Source: Ophiothrix spiculata (taxonomy: Eukaryota > Echinodermata > Ophiuroidea > Amphilepidida > Ophiotrichidae). From it: 30,189 nucleotides of DNA. The stretch lies in assembly GCA_000969725.1 (NCBI GenBank), contig JXSR01S061635.1, one strand, 5' to 3'. How positions within the stretch are numbered: position 1 is the stretch's first letter; each line of letters opens with the position of its first letter. This document shows, piece after piece, positions 18,201 to 24,243 of the stretch. Both the position numbers and the translations under genes were made by a program. The notes under the pieces are model-generated. The model saw only the letters and a list, made by a program, of their open reading frames with translations. It was not told where the DNA came from and ran no database searches.

Positions 18201-20556
18201 TATGTGGGCTGCTCTGGCAAAATGAGAGGAAAGTTGCAAATCTACATTTTGAAAAAATTGCATCTAAAGTAAAAATTCAAATTTGGTTTTTTGACATAAA
18301 ACGCATTCATGCATTAGTGTTTACCTATACCTAAAGTTTTGAAGGTCAACTTTGCCGGGAAATGTAATTATTCACGGTTCATTGATTGCATGTTGCTAAT
18401 ATACACTGTAGTAATCAGTATCTTTTTAATCGATTTGTAGCTAGATTTTATTGCAACATATTCAGTGGACTGCTTTGGATTTTGATCTCTAAATGAAGAA
18501 TGGAGAAAGGAAGTGTGACAAATTATATGTCACTCAAAAGCTGAGATTATAGAGAATTAGAATATGTCAAAAACTCAATTTTAAAATTCGCAACTTTCCT
18601 CTCATTTTGCTAGAGCATTCCTCATATTAAATGTAGTGCTTCGATTCCGTTAGCCTTGATAGCTCAGTTGTTAGCGTCTGCTTAATAAATGGGAGTAGGT
18701 CCCTGCTTCAAATTGTGGGTTTTTTTCTCAAGTTCGCAACTTTCCTCTCATTTTGCTAGAGCATTCCTCATATAAAATGTAGTGCTTCGATTCCGTTAGC
18801 CTTGATAGCTCAATTGTTAGCGTCTGCTTAATAAATGGGAGGAGGTCCCTGCTTCAAATCGTGTTTTTTTTTCTCAAGTTCGCAACTTTCCTCTCATTTT
18901 GCTAGAGCATCCCTCATATTAAATGTAGTGCTTCGATGTCCGTTAGCCTTGATAGCTCAGTGGGCAGCGTCTGCTGAATAAATGGGAGGTGGTCCCTGCT
19001 TCAAATCATGTTTTTTTCTCAAGTCTTGGCCCTAACGCGGGAAAAGAATACAGATTTGCATTGCCAGGTAGTTGACATATTTTTTATTGCTGTTATTTTT
19101 CAGGTCCTGCTACTGGGTCACTTCCGTGTGACAACATTTAACAGCTCTATGCAGTTTTTTAGTCTCACATTTTTTGCGATATATTGTGTGGTGATTGGTT
19201 TCATACTATGCCGGATATTTGTCGCCATTGTATGTGATGCATTTACCATGACCAGAAAGGAAGATGAAGGGAATGGTGGGGTGGCATTGGAGAAGGTGAT
19301 TGGGACCGAGCTGAAGCGACAATTCAGGGAGCTTTTCCCATGTCAAGGTAATAAATAGTTATGAAGTGACAATATGTAATTTAATATAATATAATTTGCA
19401 GGCCAAGAGCTAGAAATAACTTTGTCTAATTTTGATAAGAATTAGACAAATCTACTTGTGTATATGGATATAAACTCTCTTTATGTGAAAAAAAATGCCC
19501 ATTCCAAGATTACACTGTAATGGGTGTACCTTTTGCCTACGTCCATTGAGGTGTTTTTTCCGAAACTCATGTTTTTTTTAGCATTGTTTTATTTGGCATT
19601 TTAAATATCAAGATTTTTTTTTGGGGGGGGGGGGGCAAAAATATGGATTATGGCATTTTTACTAAAATTGACCAAAACCCAACATCACCAACATATGTTC
19701 ACCATAAAATTCCACTTCTAGATATGGTTTATATATACACTTAGTTTGATCAACAAAGTACAAACACAGTCTGCCCCAGCACACTGAGCTCTATAACACT
19801 GAGCAACAGTAATGCTCCAGCAAACTGTATTACTCCATAACAATTAACTTTAAATTTCGGCAACATTGTTTGTTTGTTTATTAGTTGCCTGCAACATGTC
19901 ATGAAAATGTAATTTAAAATCCAATGGGGTCAATGAACTTTTTTGTATGTGTGTGCAGTCCCAATTTTTGAACCAGGGACCATAAAACAGAAGTTTAGAG
20001 AACTGGGGCGACCAAAATTTGACCAGTAGGAGTAAATGTTTAATTCTGAGCTTATAAGCCACAAATTTCTGAAATTTAGCTTGGTGTTACTTGGAAACTA
20101 AATTGTCAACAAATAAATCATAAAATGGTGTTCTTAAGGAGCAGTAGGCAAGGTTTGAATGAGGACTGCACATCTCACATACCACTTTTCTATGTCTGTG
20201 TGCCAGGCCTAACAATATTTGTTTCATTGTTTTAATTTCCAGTCAAACGACATGACAACTATAAAGTCCAGCCAAAGGATAAGTTTGGATCAGTTGCCAG
20301 TTTGAATATGCTACCCAAACCAGTTGCAGCATGGGGTGATCCTAGCAAGAGTATGGTATGGAGCACCGCCTTTGATGCTATTCCATCAAGAACACCCCCT
20401 CCTGGATATTATGATCATGTGGACTCTTTATGGTATCCTGATAATGATTATATGGATTGTAACAAACGATCACCAGATCCAGAGGGGGTGGGATTATTGC
20501 TTAAAAGGGCTGAGGATGCATTAGGTCGAATCTCAACTTCTATTGATAAGATATAA
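2531..20556 (+). CDS. Polycystin-1-like (PKD1 family) membrane protein, C-terminal 907 residues in 8 exons, 5' end off-window
   Basis: Joining 2531-3203, 5568-5676, 6444-6670, 9813-9981, 12135-12839, 16070-16353, 19104-19347 and 20243-20556 gives one open frame of 907 residues plus stop. Every junction is GT-AG and the phases match (0, 1, 0, 1, 1, 0, 1). The order is post-PLAT linker (1-60), four PKD1-specific helices (about 70-90, 115-140, 170-195, 205-240), S1 (about 290-310), TOP/polycystin domain (about 337-530), S2-S5 (about 545-705), pore loop and S6 (about 715-770), and a tail of about 135 residues. Family members are plasma-membrane or ciliary receptor-channel subunits that pair with PKD2-type proteins; that role is family knowledge, not shown here. 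Assignment among PKD1, PKD1L1, PKD1L2 or sea-urchin REJ3-like is not possible without the N-terminus. No EF-hand or clear coiled coil is seen in the tail. Upstream exons (PLAT, GPS, REJ) are missing because the window begins inside the gene. Confidence 0.93.
3424..3890. repeat. 56-bp minisatellite, about 8 copies
   Basis: The unit contains aggcaatatatgaacagcac, then tgtaagagatgtcttgagtg and tcagtgtgtaatagtt. Copies are close to identical, some carrying the variants 'agtcaatatatgg' or 'taagtggtgtctaa', and a higher-order duplication places two copies of a 'gaacagaggcaatatatgaac' junction near 3658 and 3787. Further isolated copies occur at 4370-4470 and 4846-5030. Confidence 0.85.
3889..4205. 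mobile_element. MITE with about 26-bp TIRs, inside the minisatellite
   Basis: The left end contains acagctaaataaatct (3899-3914) and the right end its complement agatttatttagctgt (4180-4195); the identity extends outward with a few mismatches to 3889 and 4205. The internal region is more GC-rich than its surroundings. Its right end touches a second palindromic element at 4204, so the two may be a composite or sequential insertion. Confidence 0.65.
4204..4367. mobile_element. Palindromic MITE
   Basis: acaaataatgaatg (4204) is matched by cattcattatttgt (ending about 4367). Inner blocks aaatatttcat / atgaaatattt and gatcaaatgccccattcaa / ttgaatggagcatttgat also pair, around the centre ctcggcttcgcctcg. 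Directly after it the minisatellite phrase ataatagttaggc resumes, showing that it interrupted the array. Confidence 0.75.
4370..4472. repeat. Minisatellite remnant between inserted elements
   Basis: Two degenerate 56-bp units (ataatagttaggcactatat... and ...aatagttaggcaatgcgtg) continue the array of 3424-3890 after the insertions at 3889-4367. Confidence 0.75.
4473..4845. mobile_element. MITE with aggcaaaaa termini
   Basis: The left end (4473-4502) runs aggcaaaaacaaaa then gtttgtttcc; the right end ggaaacaaac then tttgcct (4822-4845) is its complement. The minisatellite phrase is interrupted on both sides (gtaatggttaggccata before; ctaatagtactgtaagagat after). A run of A8T-like units at 4744-4784 lies inside. 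An 83-codon open frame (4494-4745) shows no recognisable domain and lies wholly in the element, so it is not called as a gene. Confidence 0.75.
4846..5045. repeat. Minisatellite remnant, including an inverted copy
   Basis: Degenerate 56-bp units continue (taatagtactgtaagagatg...). At 4927-4955 the unit appears in opposite orientation (attgcctaactattacaca), so part of the array was inverted, and the direct orientation resumes at about 4996. Confidence 0.65.
5072..5440. mobile_element. hAT-type non-autonomous element with 8-bp TSD
   Basis: The terminus cagtggcgcacccag (5072) and its partner gctggctatgccactg (ending 5440) form the CAGTGGC-type TIR known from hAT MITEs. It is flanked by an exact 8-bp direct repeat gtctatgt (5064-5071 and 5441-5448), the hAT hallmark. 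The inner sequence has C/G homopolymers and no transposase. The antisense and sense open frames here are incidental. Confidence 0.92.
5479..5553. repeat. 27-bp tandem triplication next to exon 2 acceptor
   Basis: Three units of agtattttaatgtaaaatt plus ggttttaa end 14 bases before the exon 2 boundary and lie where the branch point and polypyrimidine tract should be. The period is a multiple of three and the units are stop-free in the exon 2 frame. Confidence 0.85.
5568..5676 (+). CDS. PKD1-like exon 2: completes a transmembrane helix
   Basis: The acceptor tgtacag ends at 5567 and the first codon is GCT, phase 0, joining EPAK to AVCAAIVILLIFKYSKR. The intron therefore splits the family's conserved 'EP-K' helix, as expected for this segment. 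The remainder (NTVVYQDELADEE) is an acidic cytosolic loop. The donor is gtgaga at 5677 after one base of the next codon (phase 1). The polypyrimidine region just before the acceptor is occupied by a 27-bp tandem repeat that is also open in this frame. Confidence 0.9.
5677..6443. other. Intron 2 of the PKD1-like gene
   Basis: Bounded by gtgaga and ttctattccag. Apart from tatata-rich sequence at 5735-5775, no repeat, element or coding signal was recognised. Confidence 0.85.
6444..6670 (+). CDS. PKD1-like exon 3: S1 helix and start of extracellular domain
   Basis: This exon is only found by splicing, as it has no start codon of its own. The acceptor ttctattccag ends at 6443 and the first two bases complete an Asp codon. 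A basic linker follows (WQKKTATASLFRQI), then the hydrophobic S1 helix VSHIAFVIVTIAIIL. After it comes the extracellular start QDKDTFYMTQEVNHMLL, the counterpart of the family's 'RDPNSYYLNQAIENSF' segment. The donor is gtaagg at 6671, phase 0. The exon codes 75 full residues without a stop. Confidence 0.9.
6737..6818. repeat. Perfect-type hairpin, 38-bp arms, 6-base loop
   Basis: The left arm 6737-6774 (attttgggcaaaattgtg...) and right arm 6781-6818 (...cacaattttgctcaaaat) differ at two positions. The loop is gctatt. It lies 66 bases after the exon 3 donor and directly abuts the SINE at 6821. Confidence 0.88.
6821..7010 (+). mobile_element. tRNA-derived SINE
   Basis: ggggagcgaagtcgagcggt at 6821 followed by tagagcacgg has the form of a tRNA 5' half with an A-box (gagcggttagagc). 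gttcgaggg at 6874-6882 is the B-box (GTTCGA...). The tRNA-unrelated part includes ccttggacaagaaactttgc, similar to the 'ttgggcaag-cacttt' segment common to invertebrate tRNA SINEs. The 3' end is unclear and passes into AT-rich sequence around 7000-7100. The anticodon arm does not fold as a working tRNA. Confidence 0.7.
7285..8338. mobile_element. 1.05-kb inverted-repeat element built of 'taggtac' motifs
   Basis: The end cctggcaacaaataggtac (7285) is mirrored by gtatacctattttttgccagg (ending 8338). The interior is saturated with gtacct / aggtac and tatacct / aggtata in both orientations. From about 7730 to 8210 it carries tandem copies of about 60 bp with the core gaaaactggtgattctaggt and cctgttttggga. 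No transposase-like frame is present. An open frame at 7652-7939 is made of these repeats and is not a gene. Confidence 0.8.
7736..8210. repeat. Internal tandem repeats, core gaaaactggtgattctaggt
   Basis: The core gaaaactggtgattctagg (one early copy reads ccaaaaactggtgattctag at about 7754) recurs about six times (roughly 7754, 7928, 7996, 8040, 8098 and 8160), usually preceded by cctgttttggga and followed by tacatgtaggtata. Spacing varies between about 44 and 70 bases apart from the distant first copy. It is nested inside the 7285-8338 element. Confidence 0.75.
8727..9165. mobile_element. Non-autonomous DNA transposon with 9-bp direct flanks
   Basis: aaggtttctgtc (8727-8738) and gacagaaacctt (9154-9165) are exact inverted ends. 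Matching direct repeats agttaatac occur at 8717-8725 and 9166-9174, consistent with an 8-9 bp target duplication of hAT or P type. Several catgtcgacat / atgtcgaca motifs lie just inside both ends. An open frame at 8951-9133 has no recognisable domain. Confidence 0.82.
9813..9981 (+). CDS. PKD1-like exon 4: start of TOP/polycystin extracellular domain
   Basis: The acceptor tttatctcccag ends at 9812. The translation IQDAGNFWGWTSDVLLPTVY matches the family motif 'DFW-WL...VLLP-LY', followed by a divergent loop and then DGVMFLTGPVRFRQIRIQL, the conserved 'VG--RLRQLRV' strand that closes the first part of the TOP domain. The donor is gtaagt at 9982 after one base, phase 1, giving 56 full codons. 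It is short and has no ATG-led open frame, so ATG-based gene finding would miss it. Confidence 0.91.
10637..10810. mobile_element. TA-flanked MITE, pogo/Tigger-like termini
   Basis: The ends are cagtggaacctcgttaacac and the exact complement gtgttaacgaggttccactg; the perfect TIR is about 26 bp. It is flanked by TA on both sides (10635-10636 and 10811-10812). The other copy of this segment has the unoccupied site at 11715-11716 (gaagtacaaactg). CAGT-GAACCTCG termini with TA duplication are typical of pogo/Tigger-derived MITEs; that class call is from family knowledge. Confidence 0.93.
10955..11132 (+). mobile_element. tRNA-SINE-like segment (second copy at 11932-12102)
   Basis: taagcgtagtggta resembles an A-box region and ggcttcaattcctgggccc a degenerate B-box about 50 bases later. 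It is followed by gtgctgtatgtgcatttggt and ggtaggtttttctctgggtg, similar to SINE bodies with a '-ggtgggtttcctccgggt-' segment. The equivalent region of copy 2 (11932-12102) shows the same with small indels. The evidence is motif resemblance only. Confidence 0.45.
11133..11182. other. Assembly gap, 50 N
   Basis: Exactly 50 undetermined bases, a placeholder size, sit between the two copies of the duplicated segment. Confidence 1.
11183..12102. repeat. Duplicated segment, copy 2 (empty MITE site)
   Basis: It begins at the gap with atttaaagcgccttttaacc and aligns with 10108-11132. The MITE target is intact (gaagtacaaactg, TA at 11715-11716). A 62-bp insertion at 11738-11799 is identical to 10411-10472 in copy 1, while copy 2's own version of that stretch (about 11486-11552) differs. 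It runs without a break into the exon 5 acceptor. Confidence 0.9.
12135..12839 (+). CDS. PKD1-like exon 5: bulk of TOP domain, S2 and S3
   Basis: The acceptor atttttcag ends at 12134 and the first two bases complete Ala. The exon codes the Cys-rich TOP loop (C at 'AQCQIV' and 'IPCRPSYTYSDEDKDQYG'), the strand segment YAGGGYIEEWDF, then GGWLDQYTMAVFVEFTLYN, which is close to the family's 'GWID--TRAVFVEFTLYNAN'. After NLFSFVTYLVEFPPTG come S2 (TYLLFVLSLLYFIIREI) and S3 (WLEMSIIISSVMVLLAYLA). The donor gtagtg at 12840 is weaker than the gene's other donors, but its phase (1) fits exon 6. This exon gives the firmest family identification in the window. A 50-N gap and a probable assembly duplication end 32 bases upstream of the acceptor. 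Confidence 0.95.
14018..15142. mobile_element. Nested element with about 38-bp TIRs
   Basis: atatcgctcattccgaaaaa then tcgggtgccaa (about 14024-14054) is mirrored by ttggcacccga then tttttcggaatgagcgatat (about 15103-15134). It lies wholly inside the 13780-15520 element. The interior carries several gagctacgttac motifs. No transposase-like frame was recognised, and short open frames at 13960-15058 lack any family signature. Confidence 0.75.
14429..14940. repeat. Scattered gagctacgttac 12-mers
   Basis: Copies are at 14429-14440, 14620-14631 (gagctacgtaac), 14774-14785 and 14789-14800 (gatctacgttac), and inverted at 14928-14939. The identical core in both orientations within one element suggests a binding-site array; the function is unknown. 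Confidence 0.7.
15920..16016. repeat. Short dispersed repeat, copy A, before exon 6
   Basis: aaaaatccagagtgcagggc, cattgtttgtgaatgcaa and attgtccaatagatttttat match copy B at 16591-16697 in the same orientation. The unit has imperfect inverted ends. It finishes about 53 bases before the exon 6 boundary. Confidence 0.8.
16070..16353 (+). CDS. PKD1-like exon 6: S4, S5 and start of pore loop
   Basis: The acceptor tacattccag ends at 16069 and G+GT completes Gly. Residues DYVNFQQISNMDQAYSIILG lead into S4 (GFLSTLKVNILLSF), then DKRFTQLKRTMVYAGKDL, the 'FNKTMSQL...AKDL' S4-S5 linker of polycystins, and S5 (IAFGIYFFIIMCAFVSVN). The pore helix begins at YSGVVKSLQTLL. The donor is gtaagt at 16354, phase 0. 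The S4 helix is poor in basic residues, which is usual for PKD1 members. The exon is bracketed by two copies of the same short repeat (15920-16016 and 16591-16697). Confidence 0.93.
16379..16578. mobile_element. 200-bp MITE directly after the exon 6 donor
   Basis: ggggcatctacacgaagcgc (16379) and gcgctcccgtgtagattgcccc (ending 16578) form the inverted ends, with catctggat-type blocks inside. It is flanked by att on both sides, a possible 3-bp target duplication. It starts 25 bases after the donor. The interior is GC-richer than the intron and has multiple gatccagat / atctggatc motifs. Confidence 0.85.
16591..16697. mobile_element. Short palindromic MITE, copy B
   Basis: ttattggacaat (about 16596) and attgtccaataa (ending about 16689) are exact inverted ends, and the inner blocks aaatccag / ctggattt also pair. 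It is the same family as 15920-16016. Confidence 0.8.
16712..16917. mobile_element. 206-bp MITE, ggccaaaaa termini, TTA TSD
   Basis: Left ggccaaaaaaaaaattgtta then tgttgccctc; right gagggcaaca then caattatttttttggcc. It is flanked by tta at 16709-16711 and 16918-16920, a PIF/Harbinger-type 3-bp duplication. An internal cacccaa...ttgggtg pair is also present. Confidence 0.88.
17644..17970. mobile_element. TA-flanked MITE, ccgtattg termini
   Basis: ccgtattgtttctattaatc (17644) is mirrored by aattaataggaacaatacgg (ending 17970), with TA on each side (17642-17643 and 17971-17972). Subterminal blocks cgggtggg-like (gggtgggcgattatta; catgggcaattaat) are related. TA duplication suggests a Tc1/mariner-type mobiliser. 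Confidence 0.88.
18203..18625. mobile_element. TIR element, gctctggcaaaatgagagga termini
   Basis: gctctggcaaaatgagagga then aagttgc (18211) is mirrored by gcaactt then tcctctcattttgctagagc (ending 18616), and the similarity extends a few bases further out. A partial second copy in the opposite orientation lies at about 29998-30095. Confidence 0.8.
18587..19024 (+). repeat. 146-bp tandem triplication with tRNA-like core
   Basis: Units start ttcgcaactttcctctcatt at 18587, 18733 and 18879, giving an exact 146-base period. Each unit has the transposon end gcaactt...gctagagc, then gccttgatagctcag with gttagcg (A-box-like) and ctgcttcaaat (B-box-like), and ends in a T run. The first unit is shared with the right end of the 18203-18625 element. 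The array stops about 80 bases before the exon 7 boundary. The tRNA-like part is on the gene strand and looks SINE-derived rather than a functional tRNA. Confidence 0.88.
19104..19347 (+). CDS. PKD1-like exon 7: pore filter region and S6
   Basis: The acceptor tatttttcag ends at 19103. VLLLGHFRVTTF continues the pore helix; PKD2-type channels have an acidic residue where this sequence has His (LGD versus LGH). S6 is FFSLTFFAIYCVVIGFILCR followed directly by IFVAIVCDAF; the usual 'LLN-FLAIIND' Asn is replaced by Arg. A charged cytosolic segment follows (RKEDEGNGG...LKRQFRELFP). The donor is gtaata at 19348, phase 1. Three 146-bp tRNA-like repeats end roughly 80 bases upstream of the acceptor. 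Confidence 0.92.
19348..20242. other. Intron 7 of the PKD1-like gene
   Basis: Bounded by gtaata and tttccag. It contains a T9G14-type homopolymer tract at about 19613-19634; no element or exon was recognised. Confidence 0.85.
20243..20556 (+). CDS. PKD1-like exon 8: cytosolic C-terminal tail and stop
   Basis: The acceptor tttaatttccag ends at 20242 and G+TC completes Val. The 103 full codons are soluble and rich in Pro, Asp and aromatic residues (KPVAAWGDPSKSMVW, PPPGYYDHVDSLWYPDNDY), ending LLKRAEDALGRISTSIDKI and TAA at 20554-20556. The last 25 residues could form one amphipathic helix, but no heptad coiled coil long enough to match PKD2's trimer coil is seen, and no EF-hand. An in-frame TTG at 20302 is internal, not a start. 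Matching phase and the uninterrupted frame support this as the terminal coding exon. Confidence 0.88.
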
Positions 20557-23360
20557 ACTAAATTTCTTGAGGTAGTATAACATTAACATTTTCCAGTTTT
20601 ATATGGCATTGATAATATTTTTGGTTTAGTGTCGCACTCTTGAATTCCACTCTTGGAAAAGTTTTAAATTAGATAATGCAAAGAGTGTGAAGAAGATCGA
20701 GCAAAATGTCCATTAATGTAACAAGGCTGGGATAGACCTTCAACTAGCATAAACGGTTTTGTTCTTTAACTCTCAAACCAATTGCATAAACCATATAAAA
20801 GTCATTATGCAGTTATCCCTACAGTAAAACTGAGGACGACCTTTCTGCTTCCTAAACCCTGTTACTAAGTATAAACTAGCAAACAACCTATTATGATATT
20901 GACTTTTGTTACAGGCCATTGAACAACAATGCCTTATAGGTCGATCAGGTATTGATCCATCCTGGTTAACATCTACACAGACCTGAAAATGTGAGTTAAC
21001 TTGTATTTTAAAGGCCTTTACATATGACATCAGTCGCATATTTTCCCAGTGGCCAATGAGGTCGTCCTTTCAGATATCATATCAGGACACAGCAAGCTTG
21101 AATGACAGAAAGTAATGGGTCTGTAGCTGGTATGGGTTTCTAACCACGCCCTCGTGACTATCACCGCGCCACTTGTTGTTTTCGGCAGAATTCTCAATGG
21201 TATTTTGCATTGCCTACAGAGAAATGCTGTTGGCATGTGGCATCATAAACAATAAGCTTCGCTACCTTTACAAGTAAATGATTTACATGAAACTTAGCAT
21301 GGCAAAAGCTGAATATATTTCCTCTGTTTTGTGAAAGAAACAAGTGATTTGATCAAATAGTTTTGAAATGGCGATGTTAGAATTGACATCGCCTATATCA
21401 GGTTAACGTAGCTGGCATGCGAGGTCAGCCTGTATTGTTTACGTTGTGTGTGAGCGTGTATAGTAAAATTGACAATAAGTGCATAATGTATACATTTTTA
21501 AAAGCTAGTTTCTACCCTGAACGTGATGGTGATCATCGGTTTTTGACCAAATATTTCTGGAAAGCCTAACTAAAATTTGCATTCATGAATTTTGAACTTT
21601 TTAAGCTTTTTGGAATATAGAAACAACCCAATTTTAGGGGGTCATTAAAAATAAGGGGTTATTGGCCCTAAGCTATGTGTAAAGTATGTTGTGTTTGATA
21701 TCAAATTAGGGAAATGTAATTTAGAACACTGGGTGTGTTGTTACTCCATCACCGTGCAAAATGTTACACCTGATAAAAGACGTTATATGACCTAAAAATT
21801 TCAATGTTTCCTTAAAAATAGGTCAAAATTCAACATTTATTATTATCCCTAAACTATGGTTTATCTAGGAAGAAAATGGTAAAGAAGCTGATTTCAACTG
21901 CTTATAGTATTTATAGATGTCAATATTTACCTAAAACAAGTAAGGGTGGATTGGAGTTCGGGAACCTGATATTTAGGGGGGGGGGTCATTAAATATATAG
22001 GCTATTAACTCTAAATTATGCTTGAAGTGTGTCATGTTTTATATCGAATTAAACAAAAATATAATAAAAACAATGATGTTCAATTTGTTACCCTATCACC
22101 TTGCACAATGCTATACCTGATTGAAGGTGCAATGCCCTGGGAATTGTGAATTTACATGCAAAATAGGCCAAAATTGAAAATGTGGCAATTATAGTTCTAA
22201 ATATCAATTCTTTACTGAGTTGTTTGCTTAAAAAGAAAGATATTGGTATTACAAAATTGACCTGTAAGTTTTCGCTTCATGCAGATACATTGTGTATATT
22301 TCAAAATGGCAATTTTAACCCTTACGCCTTAGAATAAGATACTCATAGAAGTGGTACGCCAATGATAAACAATTCACCCGGCCCGTCACAACTTTTTTGG
22401 AAAATTATCATAAATTTGCTAATTTACTGAAAATATTTGCATACCTCCACAAACGGGTTGGAAATCCGCCATTTTGTTTTACCACTAATACTGATTTTCG
22501 TAACTTAATTTTGCTTGATTTTCCTAAAAAGACAACATGTTATTAAGCAACAACTACCGTTAACACAGCATTGACTAGCAAGAAATATAATGAATATACT
22601 AAAAATTGTTAAATTCTTACCTTTTTGCGATAATCGGGTAAAAATCCCCAATAATTTTAGTTCTCAGGGAGACAAAATATCACAACAGAATCAATTCTGT
22701 AATTGTAAACAACTTCCGCGTCCCGTGAGCACTACGCACGCAGCTATAAGCGTTTCACAGTCAACGCGTGTCTTGGCGCAAAGGGATTACTGTTTGTACG
22801 CAGAGCATGGCGCAGTCTGCTTTTAAAAAAATTAATAGATGAATATTGATGATGCTTTTCGCGTATTTCATAATGTTGGAGGCATATTCATGAAAAATAC
22901 CGCGTATTTAATGACGTTGGCGAATTTTTGCCCATATTTGGTCCCTCCAAAAGCGGGCGATGTCGCGGTATTCATAAAAATCACGCGGTGAAAAGTGTGA
23001 CAGACCTAAAGAGAAGCCTTCACATCTAATAGTTAGATATCTGTGCCTTACGCACAACTTTTTGGTGATCGTAAAAATGGGTCCCAATATTGAGTATGTG
23101 TTTTACGGCTTTCTATATATTTGTTATATTGTCATGAATTGTTTAATAAACTAGTCAGACACATGAATTAAACACATCGTAATCCTTTTAATCATCACAG
23201 AAATCTTCTCTCCAGAACAATGCTGTAACAAAGTTCACAAAAGTTGACAAAGGTAGACAAAAGTTTGACCTCCAAATCTGGTACTCTACATAGGCTTGCA
23301 TTTCTTTTTTCTGTATGGCCTTGTCTTTACAACATCTTTACTCAAAACCTGTGATGCAAA
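20557..23360. other. 3' flank: untranslated region then gene-free DNA
   Basis: The 3' UTR must begin at 20557, but its end cannot be fixed; the first canonical AATAAA is at 23145-23150, too distant to assign. Two diverged tandem blocks starting ggggtcattaaa (about 21638 and 21978) were seen. No open frame here resembles a known protein. 22330-23050 is somewhat richer in CpG-containing words (gtcgcggtattc, cacgcggtg). Confidence 0.6.
21638..22300. repeat. Diverged tandem duplication, about 340-bp unit
   Basis: The first unit runs ggggtcattaaaaataa, cactgggtgtgttgttac, catcaccgtgcaaaatg, acacctgataaaagac. The second runs ggggtcattaaatatat, caatttgttaccctatcacc, ttgcacaatgctatacctga. Order and spacing are kept while identity is low, so this is an old duplication or two copies of one repeat. 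Confidence 0.5.
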
Positions 23361-23362
23361 TG

Positions 23363-23616
23363 TGTGATGGCTCACCCCGTAAGGGGGGGACTTTGAAGAT
23401 GATATCAATTTTGATTTTTTCATTTCATCTGTTGCAGCATTTTCTAAGCTTTAAAATGACACCTTACTTGTTGAAATTGATCAAGGCAATCAAATTTTAC
23501 AACAGAAAATCTGCTGGAAATTCTTATTATTTCCTTTATTTTTTGCTGCCTATTTTCACCTGTATCTTCAAAAGTTTTCTGTCGCAAAGTCCCCCTTTTC
23601 GGGGTGAGTCATCACA
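23363..23616. mobile_element. MITE family 1, copy 1 (TGTGATG termini)
   Basis: tgtgatggctcaccccgtaa (23363) with ggggggactttg; right end caaagtcccccttttcggggtg then agtcatcaca (ending 23616). The interior (tgatatcaattttgat, caacagaaaatctgctggaa) is shared with copies at 26827 and 27738. TA follows on the right. A 102-codon open frame in it (23315-23623) recurs in the other copies only as diverged, differently broken frames, so it is not called coding. Confidence 0.88.
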
Positions 23617-23618
23617 TA

Positions 23619-24063
23619 TGTGACCCGTCATATCGTAAGGTACCTTAAGGTCGGCAAAATTAAAATAGAATTTTTGGTCTCATCTGAAAGATTATATTTT
23701 AAGCTTTAGAATGTCACCTTGCTTTTGGTTATTGGATGTTCGATTACTAAGTTACATCCAAATTGGTAAAAGGTATCGGGCTGATTCCGAAAACTAAAGT
23801 TCTAAGAAAATCAAGTTTAAAGTTTCTGTTCTGGTTAAACGTGAATGGAGAAAGGATTTTTATCTCGGTTTTTAAAACAGTTGTCTTATGTTTTGGATGT
23901 TGGAACCTGATTAATATGATAGAATACACTTCAAAGATAACGTTTCTGATGAAATTAGAAATTCGACCTTGGACGTGATTTTTGACTATGCTCAGCTTCA
24001 ATGGCCTGTATCTCGTAATTTACTATGCCGGTATCAAGGTACCTTTCGATATGACGGGTCACA
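23619..24063. mobile_element. MITE family 2, copy 1 (TGTGACCCGTCA termini)
   Basis: tgtgacccgtcatatcgtaa (23619) and tcgatatgacgggtcaca (ending 24063), flanked by TA on both sides. Only a TA separates it from family 1 copy 1. It matches 24865-25303 in the opposite orientation along most of its length. The open frames on both strands have no recognisable domain. Confidence 0.9.
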
Positions 24064-24243
24064 TATAAAGACAAAAGAAAGAAGTCTACATTAATACAAT
24101 GTTGCAACACTAGTGACCTTACAATGTTCTCAATGTATAGGCTGATTTCAATAAAACATGTGGTTATAATGGTCAGGAAGGAAATCCTTCACAATATATA
24201 GTTTGAATATGTCTCATTAAGCCTTGTCTACCAGGGTTACCCA

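Larger units (their letters stand above)
16354..19103. other. Intron 6 of the PKD1-like gene
   Basis: Bounded by gtaagt and tatttttcag. In order it contains MITEs at 16379-16578, 16591-16697, 16712-16917, 17644-17970 and about 18203-18625, and a 3 x 146-bp array. 16921-17640 shows no element or exon. Confidence 0.85.

Noticed and set aside
18660-18725. Functional tRNA gene
   Set aside because: The A- and B-box-like motifs are present, but the acceptor and anticodon stems do not pair convincingly and the unit is tandemly repeated; SINE-derived is simpler.
22590-22826. 78-codon open frame near CpG-containing sequence
   Set aside because: No recognisable domain, no splice or promoter context; chance frame.
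23145-23150. AATAAA as the gene's poly(A) signal
   Set aside because: It is 2.6 kb after the stop with no supporting downstream element; such hexamers are expected by chance in AT-rich DNA.
23315-23623. Open frame of 102 codons, with similar frames at 26856 and 27767
   Set aside because: The similarity comes from three copies of the same MITE; the frames have different starts and breaks and no domain.
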